Shown: positions 17,539-25,461 of the stretch, in pieces
Numbering within the stretch: the stretch's first letter is position 1
Layout: each line of letters starts with the position of its first letter
Assembly (NCBI RefSeq): GCF_905196875.1
Contig: NZ_CAJJWO010000071.1
Coordinates: forward strand, 1 to 25,992
Direction: 5' to 3'
DNA: 25,992 nt
Source: an uncultured Parabacteroides sp.
GTDB taxonomy: Bacteria > Bacteroidota > Bacteroidia > Bacteroidales > Tannerellaceae
Translations under genes and position numbers: made by a program
The notes under the pieces: generated by a model
The model's input: only the letters and a program-made list of their open reading frames with translations
Database searches by the model: none
Told to the model about the DNA's origin: nothing

Positions 17539-18114
17539 ATGAAATTAAGTAGAGAAAGTGGAGATCTGATTCCACAGGATGAAGTGGAATTATTTAAAAA
17601 GATATATGTAGCCTATACCCCTGGCTTAGTTGCTATGGCAACCCGGTATGTCGGTATGGTAACTGCAGAAGACCTGGTACAGGAGCTTTTTTTGAAGGTT
17701 TGGAACCGGAAACTCTTTTTATGTGTCAAAGCTTCCGAACTTAAATATTTTCTGTTTGCATCTCTTCGGAATGCCTGCCTGGATGTACTGAAGCATGAAG
17801 AGGTAAAACAAGGATGTGCCGAATATTATAGGAAAGAGTTGATGATGGAAATATTATCTTGCTCTGAACAGCCTTTTTATTATGAGGAAGAAAACGACAG
17901 CCTCAATACTCTTTTCAGAAAAATCAACCAATTACCTCCTAAATGCCGGGAAATATTTCTTGCATCTTACATCGATGGGAAAAAAGCTTCCGAGATAGCC
18001 AAAGAAAAGTCCATTTCACAACGTACGGTAGAGGCCCAGTTGTATAAGGCCTTGAAAATATTACGCGGAGCACTGACTATAATTATTTTATTTTTTTCAT
18101 TTCTAAGTAAGTAA
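17539..18114 (+). CDS. ECF RNA polymerase sigma-70 factor (PUL B)
   Basis: 191 aa from the ATG at 17539. An upstream in-frame TTG (17506) would add eleven residues (first codon TTG, then CNCYSGDSNL) without family resemblance, so the ATG is preferred. Region 2 covers about 16-85, with AEDLVQELFLKVW (43-55); region 4 covers about 120-175, with LPPKCREIFLASYIDGKKAS (132-151) and the helix-turn-helix continuing through SQRTVEAQLYKALK. Residues 177-190 (GALTIIILFFSFLS) form a hydrophobic tail, as in the PUL A sigma. It is followed after 41 nt by a FecR gene and then an STN-type susC, so it should direct transcription of PUL B. The protein is clearly different in sequence from the first sigma, suggesting separate promoter and signal specificity. 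Confidence 0.92.
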   Translation: MKLSRESGDLIPQDEVELFKKIYVAYTPGLVAMATRYVGMVTAEDLVQELFLKVWNRKLFLCVKASELKYFLFASLRNACLDVLKHEEVKQGCAEYYRKELMMEILSCSEQPFYYEEENDSLNTLFRKINQLPPKCREIFLASYIDGKKASEIAKEKSISQRTVEAQLYKALKILRGALTIIILFFSFLSK

Positions 18115-18155
18115 ATCTTTAGTGAAAATCGTTTTCGGAATAGAAAAGCAAAATA

Positions 18156-19187
18156 ATGGAACATAAAGAACATATCGATTATGAAGAGTTGCTGATCCGG
18201 TATCTACAGGATACGGCTGATACTCGATCTTTGCAGCAACTGTTGGATGTTGTCCGGAAATCGGAAGACAAGAAACGGGAGTTGGCAGAGTTGAAATCAG
18301 TTTATGATTCTTTATCCATACAGCTTGATGCACAAAAATATCCGATAGAGGCTAGTTGGGAGAAGATGTGGCAGGAAATAAATGTGGATAAACAACCAAA
18401 AGTGTCTCAAAAGTCCGTAACTCTTTTATTGTCTTATGCTGCAATTATCCTATTGGCTTTGTCATTGGGCATACAGTATTGGTATTATCGTAATCTCCGT
18501 CAACCGCAAGAGGTGGCAGATAGTTATACACGATTTGTGGTGGAAAAAGGGGGAGGAAAAAGCTCTTTGTTCCTCCCGGATGGAACTAAGGTCTTGTTGA
18601 ATGCCGGTACTACTATCCAATATCCGACCCGATTTGATCAGAAAGAACGGATGGTGATGTTGGATGGCGAAGGTTATTTTGAAGTTGCCGAGAATAAGCA
18701 GAAACCATTTGTCGTACGACTGAAAGGGCATGATGTAAAAGTATTGGGAACGGTTTTTAATGTAAAGGCTTATCCGGATATGGCTTATTCTATGACATCT
18801 TTGATTTCAGGAAAAGTCCTTTTGACTTCTTATGATACGAATGGGGAGATACGTGAGGAACAAATTTTACATCCCGATGAGACTGCCCGTATTGATAAAC
18901 AGACAGGAGCAATAACGACTTTCCGTAGTGATGAAGAATTCCTGTTAGCATGGACAAAAGGACTTTATAAATTTAAAGACAAACCTTTCTTCGAAGTAAT
19001 GTCCGAACTGGAGCGTCTTTACGATGTAACCATTTTAATCGAGAATGAAAAACTGGCCCAATCTGTCTATACCGGCAGTTTGGTCTTGAAAAGCACGATT
19101 GAAGAGGTTTTACAACCATTAGGGCGCTACAATAAGTTTCAGTATATAAAAGAGGGAGATGTTATTCATATTTACTCCGGAAAATAA
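18156..19187 (+). CDS. FecR-family anti-sigma factor (PUL B)
   Basis: 343 aa. The cytoplasmic segment (1-85) has an acidic, helical look (IDYEELLIRYLQDTADTRS). One membrane span lies at about 88-110 (VTLLLSYAAIILLALSLGIQ). The periplasmic FecR domain is about 125-222, with SLFLPDGTKVLLNAGTTI (137-154), LDGEGYFEVAE (169-179) and VLGTVFNVKAYPD (196-208). The DUF4974 C-terminal domain is about 272-342 (FKDKPFFEVMSELERLYDV). It should sequester the PUL B sigma at the inner membrane until the STN domain of the next gene's product signals glycan binding. The ATG at 18156 is the first in-frame start giving this family's N-terminus. Confidence 0.93.
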   Translation: MEHKEHIDYEELLIRYLQDTADTRSLQQLLDVVRKSEDKKRELAELKSVYDSLSIQLDAQKYPIEASWEKMWQEINVDKQPKVSQKSVTLLLSYAAIILLALSLGIQYWYYRNLRQPQEVADSYTRFVVEKGGGKSSLFLPDGTKVLLNAGTTIQYPTRFDQKERMVMLDGEGYFEVAENKQKPFVVRLKGHDVKVLGTVFNVKAYPDMAYSMTSLISGKVLLTSYDTNGEIREEQILHPDETARIDKQTGAITTFRSDEEFLLAWTKGLYKFKDKPFFEVMSELERLYDVTILIENEKLAQSVYTGSLVLKSTIEEVLQPLGRYNKFQYIKEGDVIHIYSGK

Positions 19188-19361
19188 TCTTTTGATGTAT
19201 AACTTAAAAAAAATAGAAAGGATGGAACCACCAGAGCTGTAAGCAATATAAAAATTCGGGAAATGCAAGGCACCTCCCGAACTATTATTCATTTCAGTCT
19301 TCCCGCGAACGTCGGCAAACAGAAACGGAAAGACTTCAAACTTAAAATAATACACAAAAAT
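19188..19361 (+). promoter_or_regulatory. structured leader between fecR and susC of PUL B
   Basis: A 174-nt gap. TGTAAGCAA (19238-19246) is followed by a hairpin with perfect arms TTCGGGA (19255-19261) and TCCCGAA (19275-19281), whose inside reads like the PUL A leader (GGGAAATGCAAGGCACC, CCC). A second hairpin pairs GTCTTCC (19297-19303) with GGAAAGAC (19327-19334) with one bulge. ACACAAAA is at 19352-19359, again two bases before the ATG. An ATG at 19263 within the first hairpin is in frame with susC but lies inside this leader and is judged not to be the start. The order and spacing match 3066-3219. A role in susC expression is inferred. Confidence 0.55.
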
Positions 19362-22300
19362 ATGGAAAAATATCAAGAATGGGGCTTTTTGTCTCCAAAA
19401 ATAAGGCGTATCATGAAATTAACACTGGCATTTACGCTATTATGTATCATACATATATCTGCCAATACGTATGCACAAACCACACAGGTATCAGTAGATG
19501 TTAAAAACGGTACTTTTTATGATGTGGTGAAACAAGTGGAGAAACAGTCAGAGTATCTGTTTTTTTACAATAGTAAAGATATTCCCAACGATTTACCGGT
19601 TAGTCTTCTGAAGACTAAATCCAATATCACCGTGATATTGGATTATCTGGTAGAAAAGTATGATTTGTCATATAAAATAAATGACAGACAGATTTTTCTG
19701 ACAAAGAATGCGGTTGTTCAGGAACAACAAGGAAAACGAATAACGGGTATCGTAAAAGATCCGAACGGTGAACCTATAATTGGAGCTAATGTGATGGAAA
19801 AAGGGACGACCAATGGAGTTGTAACAGATATTGATGGGAAATTTATGCTGACTGTGTCTGAAAAAGCTGTTGTACAAATCTCTTATATCGGTTATCTTAG
19901 CCAGGATATATCAGTAGGAAGTCGTACCGATTTTTCAATAATATTAAAAGAAGATTCTCAGAATCTGGAGGAAGTAGTGGTTGTAGGATACGGTACACAA
20001 AAGAAAGCAACATTGACCGGTGCTGTAAGTAATATCGGTAACGAAGAATTGGTAAAAACTCGTAATGAGAATGTCAAGAATATGATTTCCGGAAAGATTG
20101 CCGGTGTTCGTGTCGTTCAGAAATCCGGAGAACCAGGAAGCTATAATACGGATATGCAAATTCGTGGTATGGGTGCTCCGTTGGTAATTATAGATGGAGT
20201 TCCCCGTACGAATATGGATCGATTGGATCCGAATGAAATAGAATCGTTTACGGTACTGAAAGATGCTTCAGCTGCTATTTATGGTGTAAAGGCTGCGAAT
20301 GGAGTGGTAATTATTACTACTAAAAGAGGAACAAGCTCGAAATTAACATTGGAATATAATGGTTCCGTCGGTTGGCAGCAAGCTTCTAATATACCTGAAA
20401 CATTGAATGCAGCAGACTGGATGGAACTGACAAACGAGAACTCGATTAATAAAGGAGGGAGTTTAATGTTCTCGGCAGAAGATATCGATGCTTATCGTAA
20501 AGGTTTGAAACCTGAAACAAAATGGTCTGATATCGGATTTGACAAGATTGCACCGCAAACTCAACACAGTATCAGTGCTCAAGGTAAATCAGAAAAGATT
20601 GATTATTTCCTGAACTTTGGTTACATGAAACAAGATGGCTTCTATTCCAGTGGTGATTTGAATTACGAACGTTATAATGTCAGAGCGAATATAAATGGGC
20701 AGATAACAAAGAATCTTAAAGTGGGGATGCAATTGAATGCGATGATGGGGACTAAGAATGAACCTGTAATGGATGCATGGGAAGTATATAAAGCAGCCTG
20801 GATGCATATACCGACATTACCGGTTTATGCAAATAATAATCCGGCTTATTTGCAGCAATTACCAGGGGCTTACCATCCATTGGCTCTCACTGATGCAGAT
20901 ATAAGTGGATATAGAAAGAATCAACAGAAATTATTTCAGGGAACTTTTACATTGGATTATACAATTCCTTTTATAAAAGGTCTCAATGTTGGAGCTATGT
21001 ATAGTTATGACTATGATAATTCTGACAATCGTTTATCCAGAAAGGAGTATACGTTGTATGAGTATGATAGCACATCTGATATTTATCAACCTTACAAGGC
21101 TTATTCTCCTTCACTGATACAACGTAGTTATGGGAAGGTGGAAAGAACTTTGTTGCAATTAAGGCTTAATTATGAAAGAACATTTAGTGAAGATCATAAT
21201 TTGAAGATTTTAGCATTGTATGAAGAAACAACAAACCGTTCGGATAATTTTGCAGCACAAAGAGATTTACCGATGGATGCTGTCGATCAAATTTTTGCTG
21301 GAAGTACAACTAATCAGCAGGCAACAATGAATACGGATCCGAAAGTCTTTTTCGATATGGCAAATAAAGCATTTGTTGGTAGAATAAACTATGACTATAA
21401 ATCAAAATATTTGGCAGAATTTAGTTTCCGCTATGATGGTTCTTCCAAATTTGCAAAAGGTTCCCAATGGGGATTCTTTCCTGCTTTCTTAGCCGCCTGG
21501 CGTGTCTCTGAAGAATCATTCTTTAAAAATACGGATGCATTATCATTTATAAATAATGTAAAATTGCGTGCAACATATGGTATATTAGGTGATGATGATG
21601 CTTCTACTTATCAATTCCTGTCCGGTTATTCTTATCCGAGTGGAGGCTATCTTTTTGGTAATTCTTATATCAGTGGTTTGGGATTTAGAGGAATGGCCAA
21701 TCCAAATATAACCTGGTATGAAGCACATACAGCTGATATAGGTTTGGATATCGATATGTGGAATGGACTGTTAGGTTTTCAGGGAGATATTTTTAGTCGA
21801 AATAGAAAGAATTTGTTATCAACCAGAGTATTGTCTGTTCCTGGAACTTTGGGATCTGCATTGCCTCAGGAAAACTTAAATGGTGATTTAACACGTGGAT
21901 TTGATCTTAGTTTATCACATACGAATACAATTGGTGATTTCCGTTATATGATTTCTGCTAATATGTCTTATTTTAGAACGAAGAATAAATATGTAGAAAG
22001 GGCTGAGTCCAATAACTCTTATCGGAATTGGCGCGATAATAATAATGATCGTTATAGTGATTATTATTGGGGATATGATTTTATCGATTATTTTCAGAAT
22101 ATGGGACAAATATGGTCTGCTCCGGTTCAAGATAATAAAGGAAATTCGATTCTTCGTCCAGGTGATTACATATATGAAGATTGGAACGAAGATGGTATCA
22201 TTGATGATAATGATGTTCGACCGATTGAATTGAGTGGAGATCCTCGTATAAACTTTGGTTTTACTTTGGCTGGTACGTATAAAGGGCTTGATGTCAATTT

Positions 22301-22751
22301 ATTGTTCCAGGGTGCGGCTAAAGGTACGGTTGTGAATCAGGTACAAATGGAAAGGCCATTGACTTGGGACCGTGGTGGTCTTTCTATGTTTATGGATCGT
22401 TGGCATACAGCAGAGATGGGAGCTGATCCGAAAGATCCGAATACAGAATGGATTCCGGGGTATTATCCCTCTACTAATAATGGAGGAGAAACAACAAACT
22501 ATTGGACCTCTACTCGTAGCGTTCAACATGTAAATTATCTTCGTTTGAAGAGTGTGGAGGTTGGTTATACGTTGCCGCAGCATTGGATGCAGAAGGTAGG
22601 TATTCAAAATTTGCGACTTTATCTGAACGCATACAATTTGTTTACTCTGACTGGATTAAAGTATGTTGATCCGGAACATCCAAGTGATAGTTACAGCTGT
22701 CTGTATCCTATTACAAAAACTTACAATGTAGGTGTGAATGTAACATTCTAA
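19362..22751 (+). CDS. SusC/RagA-family TonB-dependent transporter with STN domain (PUL B)
   Basis: 1129 aa from the ATG at 19362. The longer reading (from 19263) adds 33 residues without a signal sequence and overlaps the conserved leader, so the shorter start is chosen. A 17-residue extension precedes the signal sequence (about 18-39, ISANTYA|QT). The STN domain covers about 43-114, the carboxypeptidase-regulatory-like domain about 125-196 (ITGIVKDPNGEPIIGANV), the TonB-box-like EEVVVVGYGTQ 203-213, the plug about 214-324 (IRGMGAPLVIIDGV, TVLKDASAAIYGVKAANGVV), then the barrel ending in VGVNVTF. It signals to the adjacent FecR and imports the PUL B glycan together with the SusD that starts 19 nt later. 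Much of the barrel region is visibly more AT-rich than PUL A (19 G+C of 60 at 22021-22080), which may indicate separate acquisition. Confidence 0.96.
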   Translation: MEKYQEWGFLSPKIRRIMKLTLAFTLLCIIHISANTYAQTTQVSVDVKNGTFYDVVKQVEKQSEYLFFYNSKDIPNDLPVSLLKTKSNITVILDYLVEKYDLSYKINDRQIFLTKNAVVQEQQGKRITGIVKDPNGEPIIGANVMEKGTTNGVVTDIDGKFMLTVSEKAVVQISYIGYLSQDISVGSRTDFSIILKEDSQNLEEVVVVGYGTQKKATLTGAVSNIGNEELVKTRNENVKNMISGKIAGVRVVQKSGEPGSYNTDMQIRGMGAPLVIIDGVPRTNMDRLDPNEIESFTVLKDASAAIYGVKAANGVVIITTKRGTSSKLTLEYNGSVGWQQASNIPETLNAADWMELTNENSINKGGSLMFSAEDIDAYRKGLKPETKWSDIGFDKIAPQTQHSISAQGKSEKIDYFLNFGYMKQDGFYSSGDLNYERYNVRANINGQITKNLKVGMQLNAMMGTKNEPVMDAWEVYKAAWMHIPTLPVYANNNPAYLQQLPGAYHPLALTDADISGYRKNQQKLFQGTFTLDYTIPFIKGLNVGAMYSYDYDNSDNRLSRKEYTLYEYDSTSDIYQPYKAYSPSLIQRSYGKVERTLLQLRLNYERTFSEDHNLKILALYEETTNRSDNFAAQRDLPMDAVDQIFAGSTTNQQATMNTDPKVFFDMANKAFVGRINYDYKSKYLAEFSFRYDGSSKFAKGSQWGFFPAFLAAWRVSEESFFKNTDALSFINNVKLRATYGILGDDDASTYQFLSGYSYPSGGYLFGNSYISGLGFRGMANPNITWYEAHTADIGLDIDMWNGLLGFQGDIFSRNRKNLLSTRVLSVPGTLGSALPQENLNGDLTRGFDLSLSHTNTIGDFRYMISANMSYFRTKNKYVERAESNNSYRNWRDNNNDRYSDYYWGYDFIDYFQNMGQIWSAPVQDNKGNSILRPGDYIYEDWNEDGIIDDNDVRPIELSGDPRINFGFTLAGTYKGLDVNLLFQGAAKGTVVNQVQMERPLTWDRGGLSMFMDRWHTAEMGADPKDPNTEWIPGYYPSTNNGGETTNYWTSTRSVQHVNYLRLKSVEVGYTLPQHWMQKVGIQNLRLYLNAYNLFTLTGLKYVDPEHPSDSYSCLYPITKTYNVGVNVTF

Positions 22752-22770
22752 TTTTAAATACAGAATCATC

Positions 22771-24546
22771 ATGAAAAAGATAATAACCTTTTTATTTATA
22801 GCGATATTGGGTACCAGTTGTAATTCGTTGGACGTTCCGCCTCTTAATATCATTCAAGATAAAGATATTTTTGTTTCCGAGTCTGGTATCTCTTCATATA
22901 TATCTTCTTTGTATAATGATTTACCAATACAGGATCATCAAGCTACTGTGTATGGATTTGGAAACTATTGGAATAGTTGGCCTCAGGCAGGGCACATGTC
23001 AGGGGAGTTGGTGAACAACAAACTTTTCTTTGTATACGATTCTCCAACTGGAGATATGTTTCAGTTTTGGGCTTACGATCGGGTGAGGAAAATAAATTAT
23101 TTTATTGAAAACATGCCTCTTTATGAAGCCAATTTCTCAGTAGATAAAATTAATGCCTGGTTGGGGGAAGCCTATTTTTGTCGTGCTTACTACTATTTTG
23201 CTATGGTTAACCGATATGGGGCTGTTCCTCTTGTAAAAGAAGTGAAAAACTATCCGGAAACGAGTATCGATGAATTACAGATTCCTCGTAACACACAACA
23301 AGAAGGATGGGATTTTATTGCGGAAGATTTGGACAAAGCGATAGAACTGCTTCCGGAAGCGAGTCTGATGCGGGGGCGCGTAAATAAATATGTTGCTTAT
23401 GGATTAAAATCAAGAGCAATGCTTTATGCAGCCTCACTTTGTCAGTTTGATACCCCGGTTAGTGGTTATGAAGAACTTTTAGGTATGCCTGCATCTAAAG
23501 CGCAAAGCTATTATCAGGCAGCGTACGATGCAGCTTCCAAATTAGACGGAAAATATTCGTTATACAATAAGCATACGGATAAGTTTGAAAATTATTGGAA
23601 TCTATTTCTGGATGAAGACAATCCGGAAGTGATCTTTGCTAAATATTGGCAATATCCCGATAAAACTCATAGTTGGGATGTACATCAGATACCATTTCAA
23701 ATAAGAGGTCCTGAAGGATATTCTAGTATTTTAAACCCGACATTGGAGATTGTCGAATTGTTTGATGATATCAATGGAAATCCGTTTGTGTTAAAAACAA
23801 CAGATACAAATGGTAATCCTATTCGTTATGATAATCCGTATGATATTTTTAAAGATGTAGAACCTCGTTTAAGGGCAAGTGTTATTTTACCGAATGATGT
23901 TTATAAAGGAGAGGTTATAGAAATTAGAAAAGGTATTTGGACCAGTTTACCGAATGGAGAATTAAAAACAACAACGGATTTTTCAGCGATGTATCAGGAC
24001 ATGCCAATAATGGGTAAAAGTGGTATGGGACACAATGAAACAACGACAACAGGTTTTTTTGTACGAAAATATCAGGATCCAACTTTAGCCAACAACTTGG
24101 TTATACATGGGCGTTCTACTACTCAGTTTATCGAAATGCGTTATGCTGAAATTTTATTAAATCAAGCAGAAGCAGCTTTTTATTTAGGAAAAAAGCAAGA
24201 GGCTTTGGATTTGATTAATCAAGTGAGAGAAAGAGCAGGTGCTAAATTGTATACACTGGATCAATTAACAGAAGAGAATATTCGTAAAGAAAGACGTATG
24301 GAATTGGTATTTGAAAAACATAGCTTTTGGGATTTGCGAAGATGGAGAATTGCGGATAAATTGATGAATAACAAGAAATATACTGCATTATGTCCATATT
24401 ACATTTATGATGAGGGTAAATACATTTTTACTAAAGAAGAAATAAGTACTACTTATACATATGATGTAAAAGTAAATTATGCAAAAGTACCGGATGGTGA
24501 AATATCCAAGAATCCGAATTTGTTACCTAACAATCCTGGTTATTAA
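22771..24546 (+). CDS. SusD/RagB-family glycan-binding lipoprotein (PUL B)
   Basis: 591 aa with a lipoprotein signal (MKKIITFLFIAILGTSC; lipid Cys17). Family marks are WLGEAYFCRAYYYFAMVNRY (about 130-149) followed by GAVPLVKE, the late RYAEILLNQAEAAFYLGKKQ with DLINQVRERAGA, ERRMELVFEKHSFWDLRRWR, and the NPNLLPNNPGY ending. It is an outer-membrane, outward-facing binding protein that closes over the SusC pore. It sits 19 nt after susC and 18 nt before the DUF3823 gene, making a three-gene operon. It is AT-rich (19 G+C of 60 at 24121-24180). The ligand is unknown; sequence differs strongly from the PUL A SusD, so a different glycan is likely. Confidence 0.95.
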   Translation: MKKIITFLFIAILGTSCNSLDVPPLNIIQDKDIFVSESGISSYISSLYNDLPIQDHQATVYGFGNYWNSWPQAGHMSGELVNNKLFFVYDSPTGDMFQFWAYDRVRKINYFIENMPLYEANFSVDKINAWLGEAYFCRAYYYFAMVNRYGAVPLVKEVKNYPETSIDELQIPRNTQQEGWDFIAEDLDKAIELLPEASLMRGRVNKYVAYGLKSRAMLYAASLCQFDTPVSGYEELLGMPASKAQSYYQAAYDAASKLDGKYSLYNKHTDKFENYWNLFLDEDNPEVIFAKYWQYPDKTHSWDVHQIPFQIRGPEGYSSILNPTLEIVELFDDINGNPFVLKTTDTNGNPIRYDNPYDIFKDVEPRLRASVILPNDVYKGEVIEIRKGIWTSLPNGELKTTTDFSAMYQDMPIMGKSGMGHNETTTTGFFVRKYQDPTLANNLVIHGRSTTQFIEMRYAEILLNQAEAAFYLGKKQEALDLINQVRERAGAKLYTLDQLTEENIRKERRMELVFEKHSFWDLRRWRIADKLMNNKKYTALCPYYIYDEGKYIFTKEEISTTYTYDVKVNYAKVPDGEISKNPNLLPNNPGY

Positions 24547-24564
24547 TTCAATAGTTATAACAAT

Positions 24565-25260
24565 ATGAAAAAGATCAGTTTATTAATGTGTATGTTGTTT
24601 GTATTGGGCATGATGTCATGTGGCGATATTGATAACATGGAAGGTCCGAATGCTGCGATTACAGGAAGTTTGATAGATGAAACGACTAATAAACCTATTA
24701 TATCTGAACAACCGAATGGCTTCAGAATAAAGATGGTAGAAACTAGTTGGAGTGAATCGGCGACACCCGAATATTTCTGGGGAAAAGCCGACGGGACATT
24801 TAAAAATACGAAAATATTTAGTGCGACTTATGATGTACAACCGGTGGAAGGAGCTTTCTTTCCGGTAGATCCGGTATCTATAACAATCAAAAAGTCTGAA
24901 AACATAGACTTTAAGGTTACTCCTTACTTATCGATTCACCCTAAGAAGATAGAGATAGTAGGAGATGCCATCCAAGTTGAATGGAATATTTCCCGAACTA
25001 AAGTTGGTGATAAAATTCTGGATACACGTGTGTTTGTGGTTCATGATAATCCGAATGTGGGTACGAATTATTTTACAACCGCACTAAGCCCGATGGTCGA
25101 TTTGAGTAGTGTATCGGATGAGGAAGCTTTGTCTACGACTTATAAACAGAGCATAACAGGCCTGACAAAAGGAAAGACCTATTATGTAAAGATCGGTGCA
25201 CGTACCAATAACTCAAGCAAACGTTATAACTTTGCAGAAGCAGTGGAGCTGAAGTATTGA
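24565..25260 (+). CDS. DUF3823-family surface lipoprotein, candidate glycan-binding protein
   Basis: 231 aa with a lipoprotein signal (MKKISLLMCMLFVLGMMSC; lipid Cys19). The N-terminal domain (about 27-120) starts ITGSLIDETTNKPI, a carboxypeptidase-regulatory-like beta-sandwich opening, and includes PNGFRIKMVETSW and EYFWGKADGTFKNTKIF, which recur in DUF3823 proteins. The C-terminal part (about 121-231) looks like an Ig/FnIII-type domain (SITGLTKGKTYYVKIGARTN). DUF3823 genes usually sit directly after susD, in the place of SusE/SusF-type surface glycan-binding proteins, as here. A binding role is inferred from that position; no catalytic signature is seen. It is the last gene before a strong terminator. 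Confidence 0.85.
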   Translation: MKKISLLMCMLFVLGMMSCGDIDNMEGPNAAITGSLIDETTNKPIISEQPNGFRIKMVETSWSESATPEYFWGKADGTFKNTKIFSATYDVQPVEGAFFPVDPVSITIKKSENIDFKVTPYLSIHPKKIEIVGDAIQVEWNISRTKVGDKILDTRVFVVHDNPNVGTNYFTTALSPMVDLSSVSDEEALSTTYKQSITGLTKGKTYYVKIGARTNNSSKRYNFAEAVELKY

Positions 25261-25295
25261 TTGTCTTGATGTAGGGCGTGTTTACTCTTTTGTGG

Positions 25296-25339
25296 AAAAA
25301 CAGTTATTGACATATATGCTTGCCAATAACTGTTTTTTT
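25296..25339 (+). terminator. strong intrinsic terminator closing the PUL B susCD operon
   Basis: Arms at 25296-25309 and 25324-25337 are perfect 14-bp complements (core ACAGTTATTG/CAATAACTGT) over a 14-nt loop, ending in a seven-T run (25333-25339). Being A-rich on the left and T-rich on the right, it could also work in the opposite direction. Confidence 0.9.
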
Positions 25340-25397
25340 ATAGATGGTATGGTGACTTCTTATAGGTCATCATCCTTAAGTATGTGTGAGAAACTGT

Positions 25398-25429
25398 TTT
25401 GAAATGATTAAAATCGGAATATAAGATTG
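25398..25429 (+). promoter_or_regulatory. possible Bacteroides-type promoter for the last gene
   Basis: TTTG (25398-25401) and TAAGATTG (25422-25429) are separated by 20 nt, close to the Bacteroidetes housekeeping pattern TTTG-N19-TAnnTTTG with one mismatch in the second box. A 12-bp palindrome TTGCAATTGCAA (25427-25438) overlaps the downstream box and could be an operator. A small hairpin (25349-25356 with 25366-25373) lies just upstream. The initiation codon at 25462 is 32 nt beyond the box. Confidence 0.35.
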
Positions 25430-25461
25430 CAATTGCAAATAGTTAATTATAGGAATTACGT

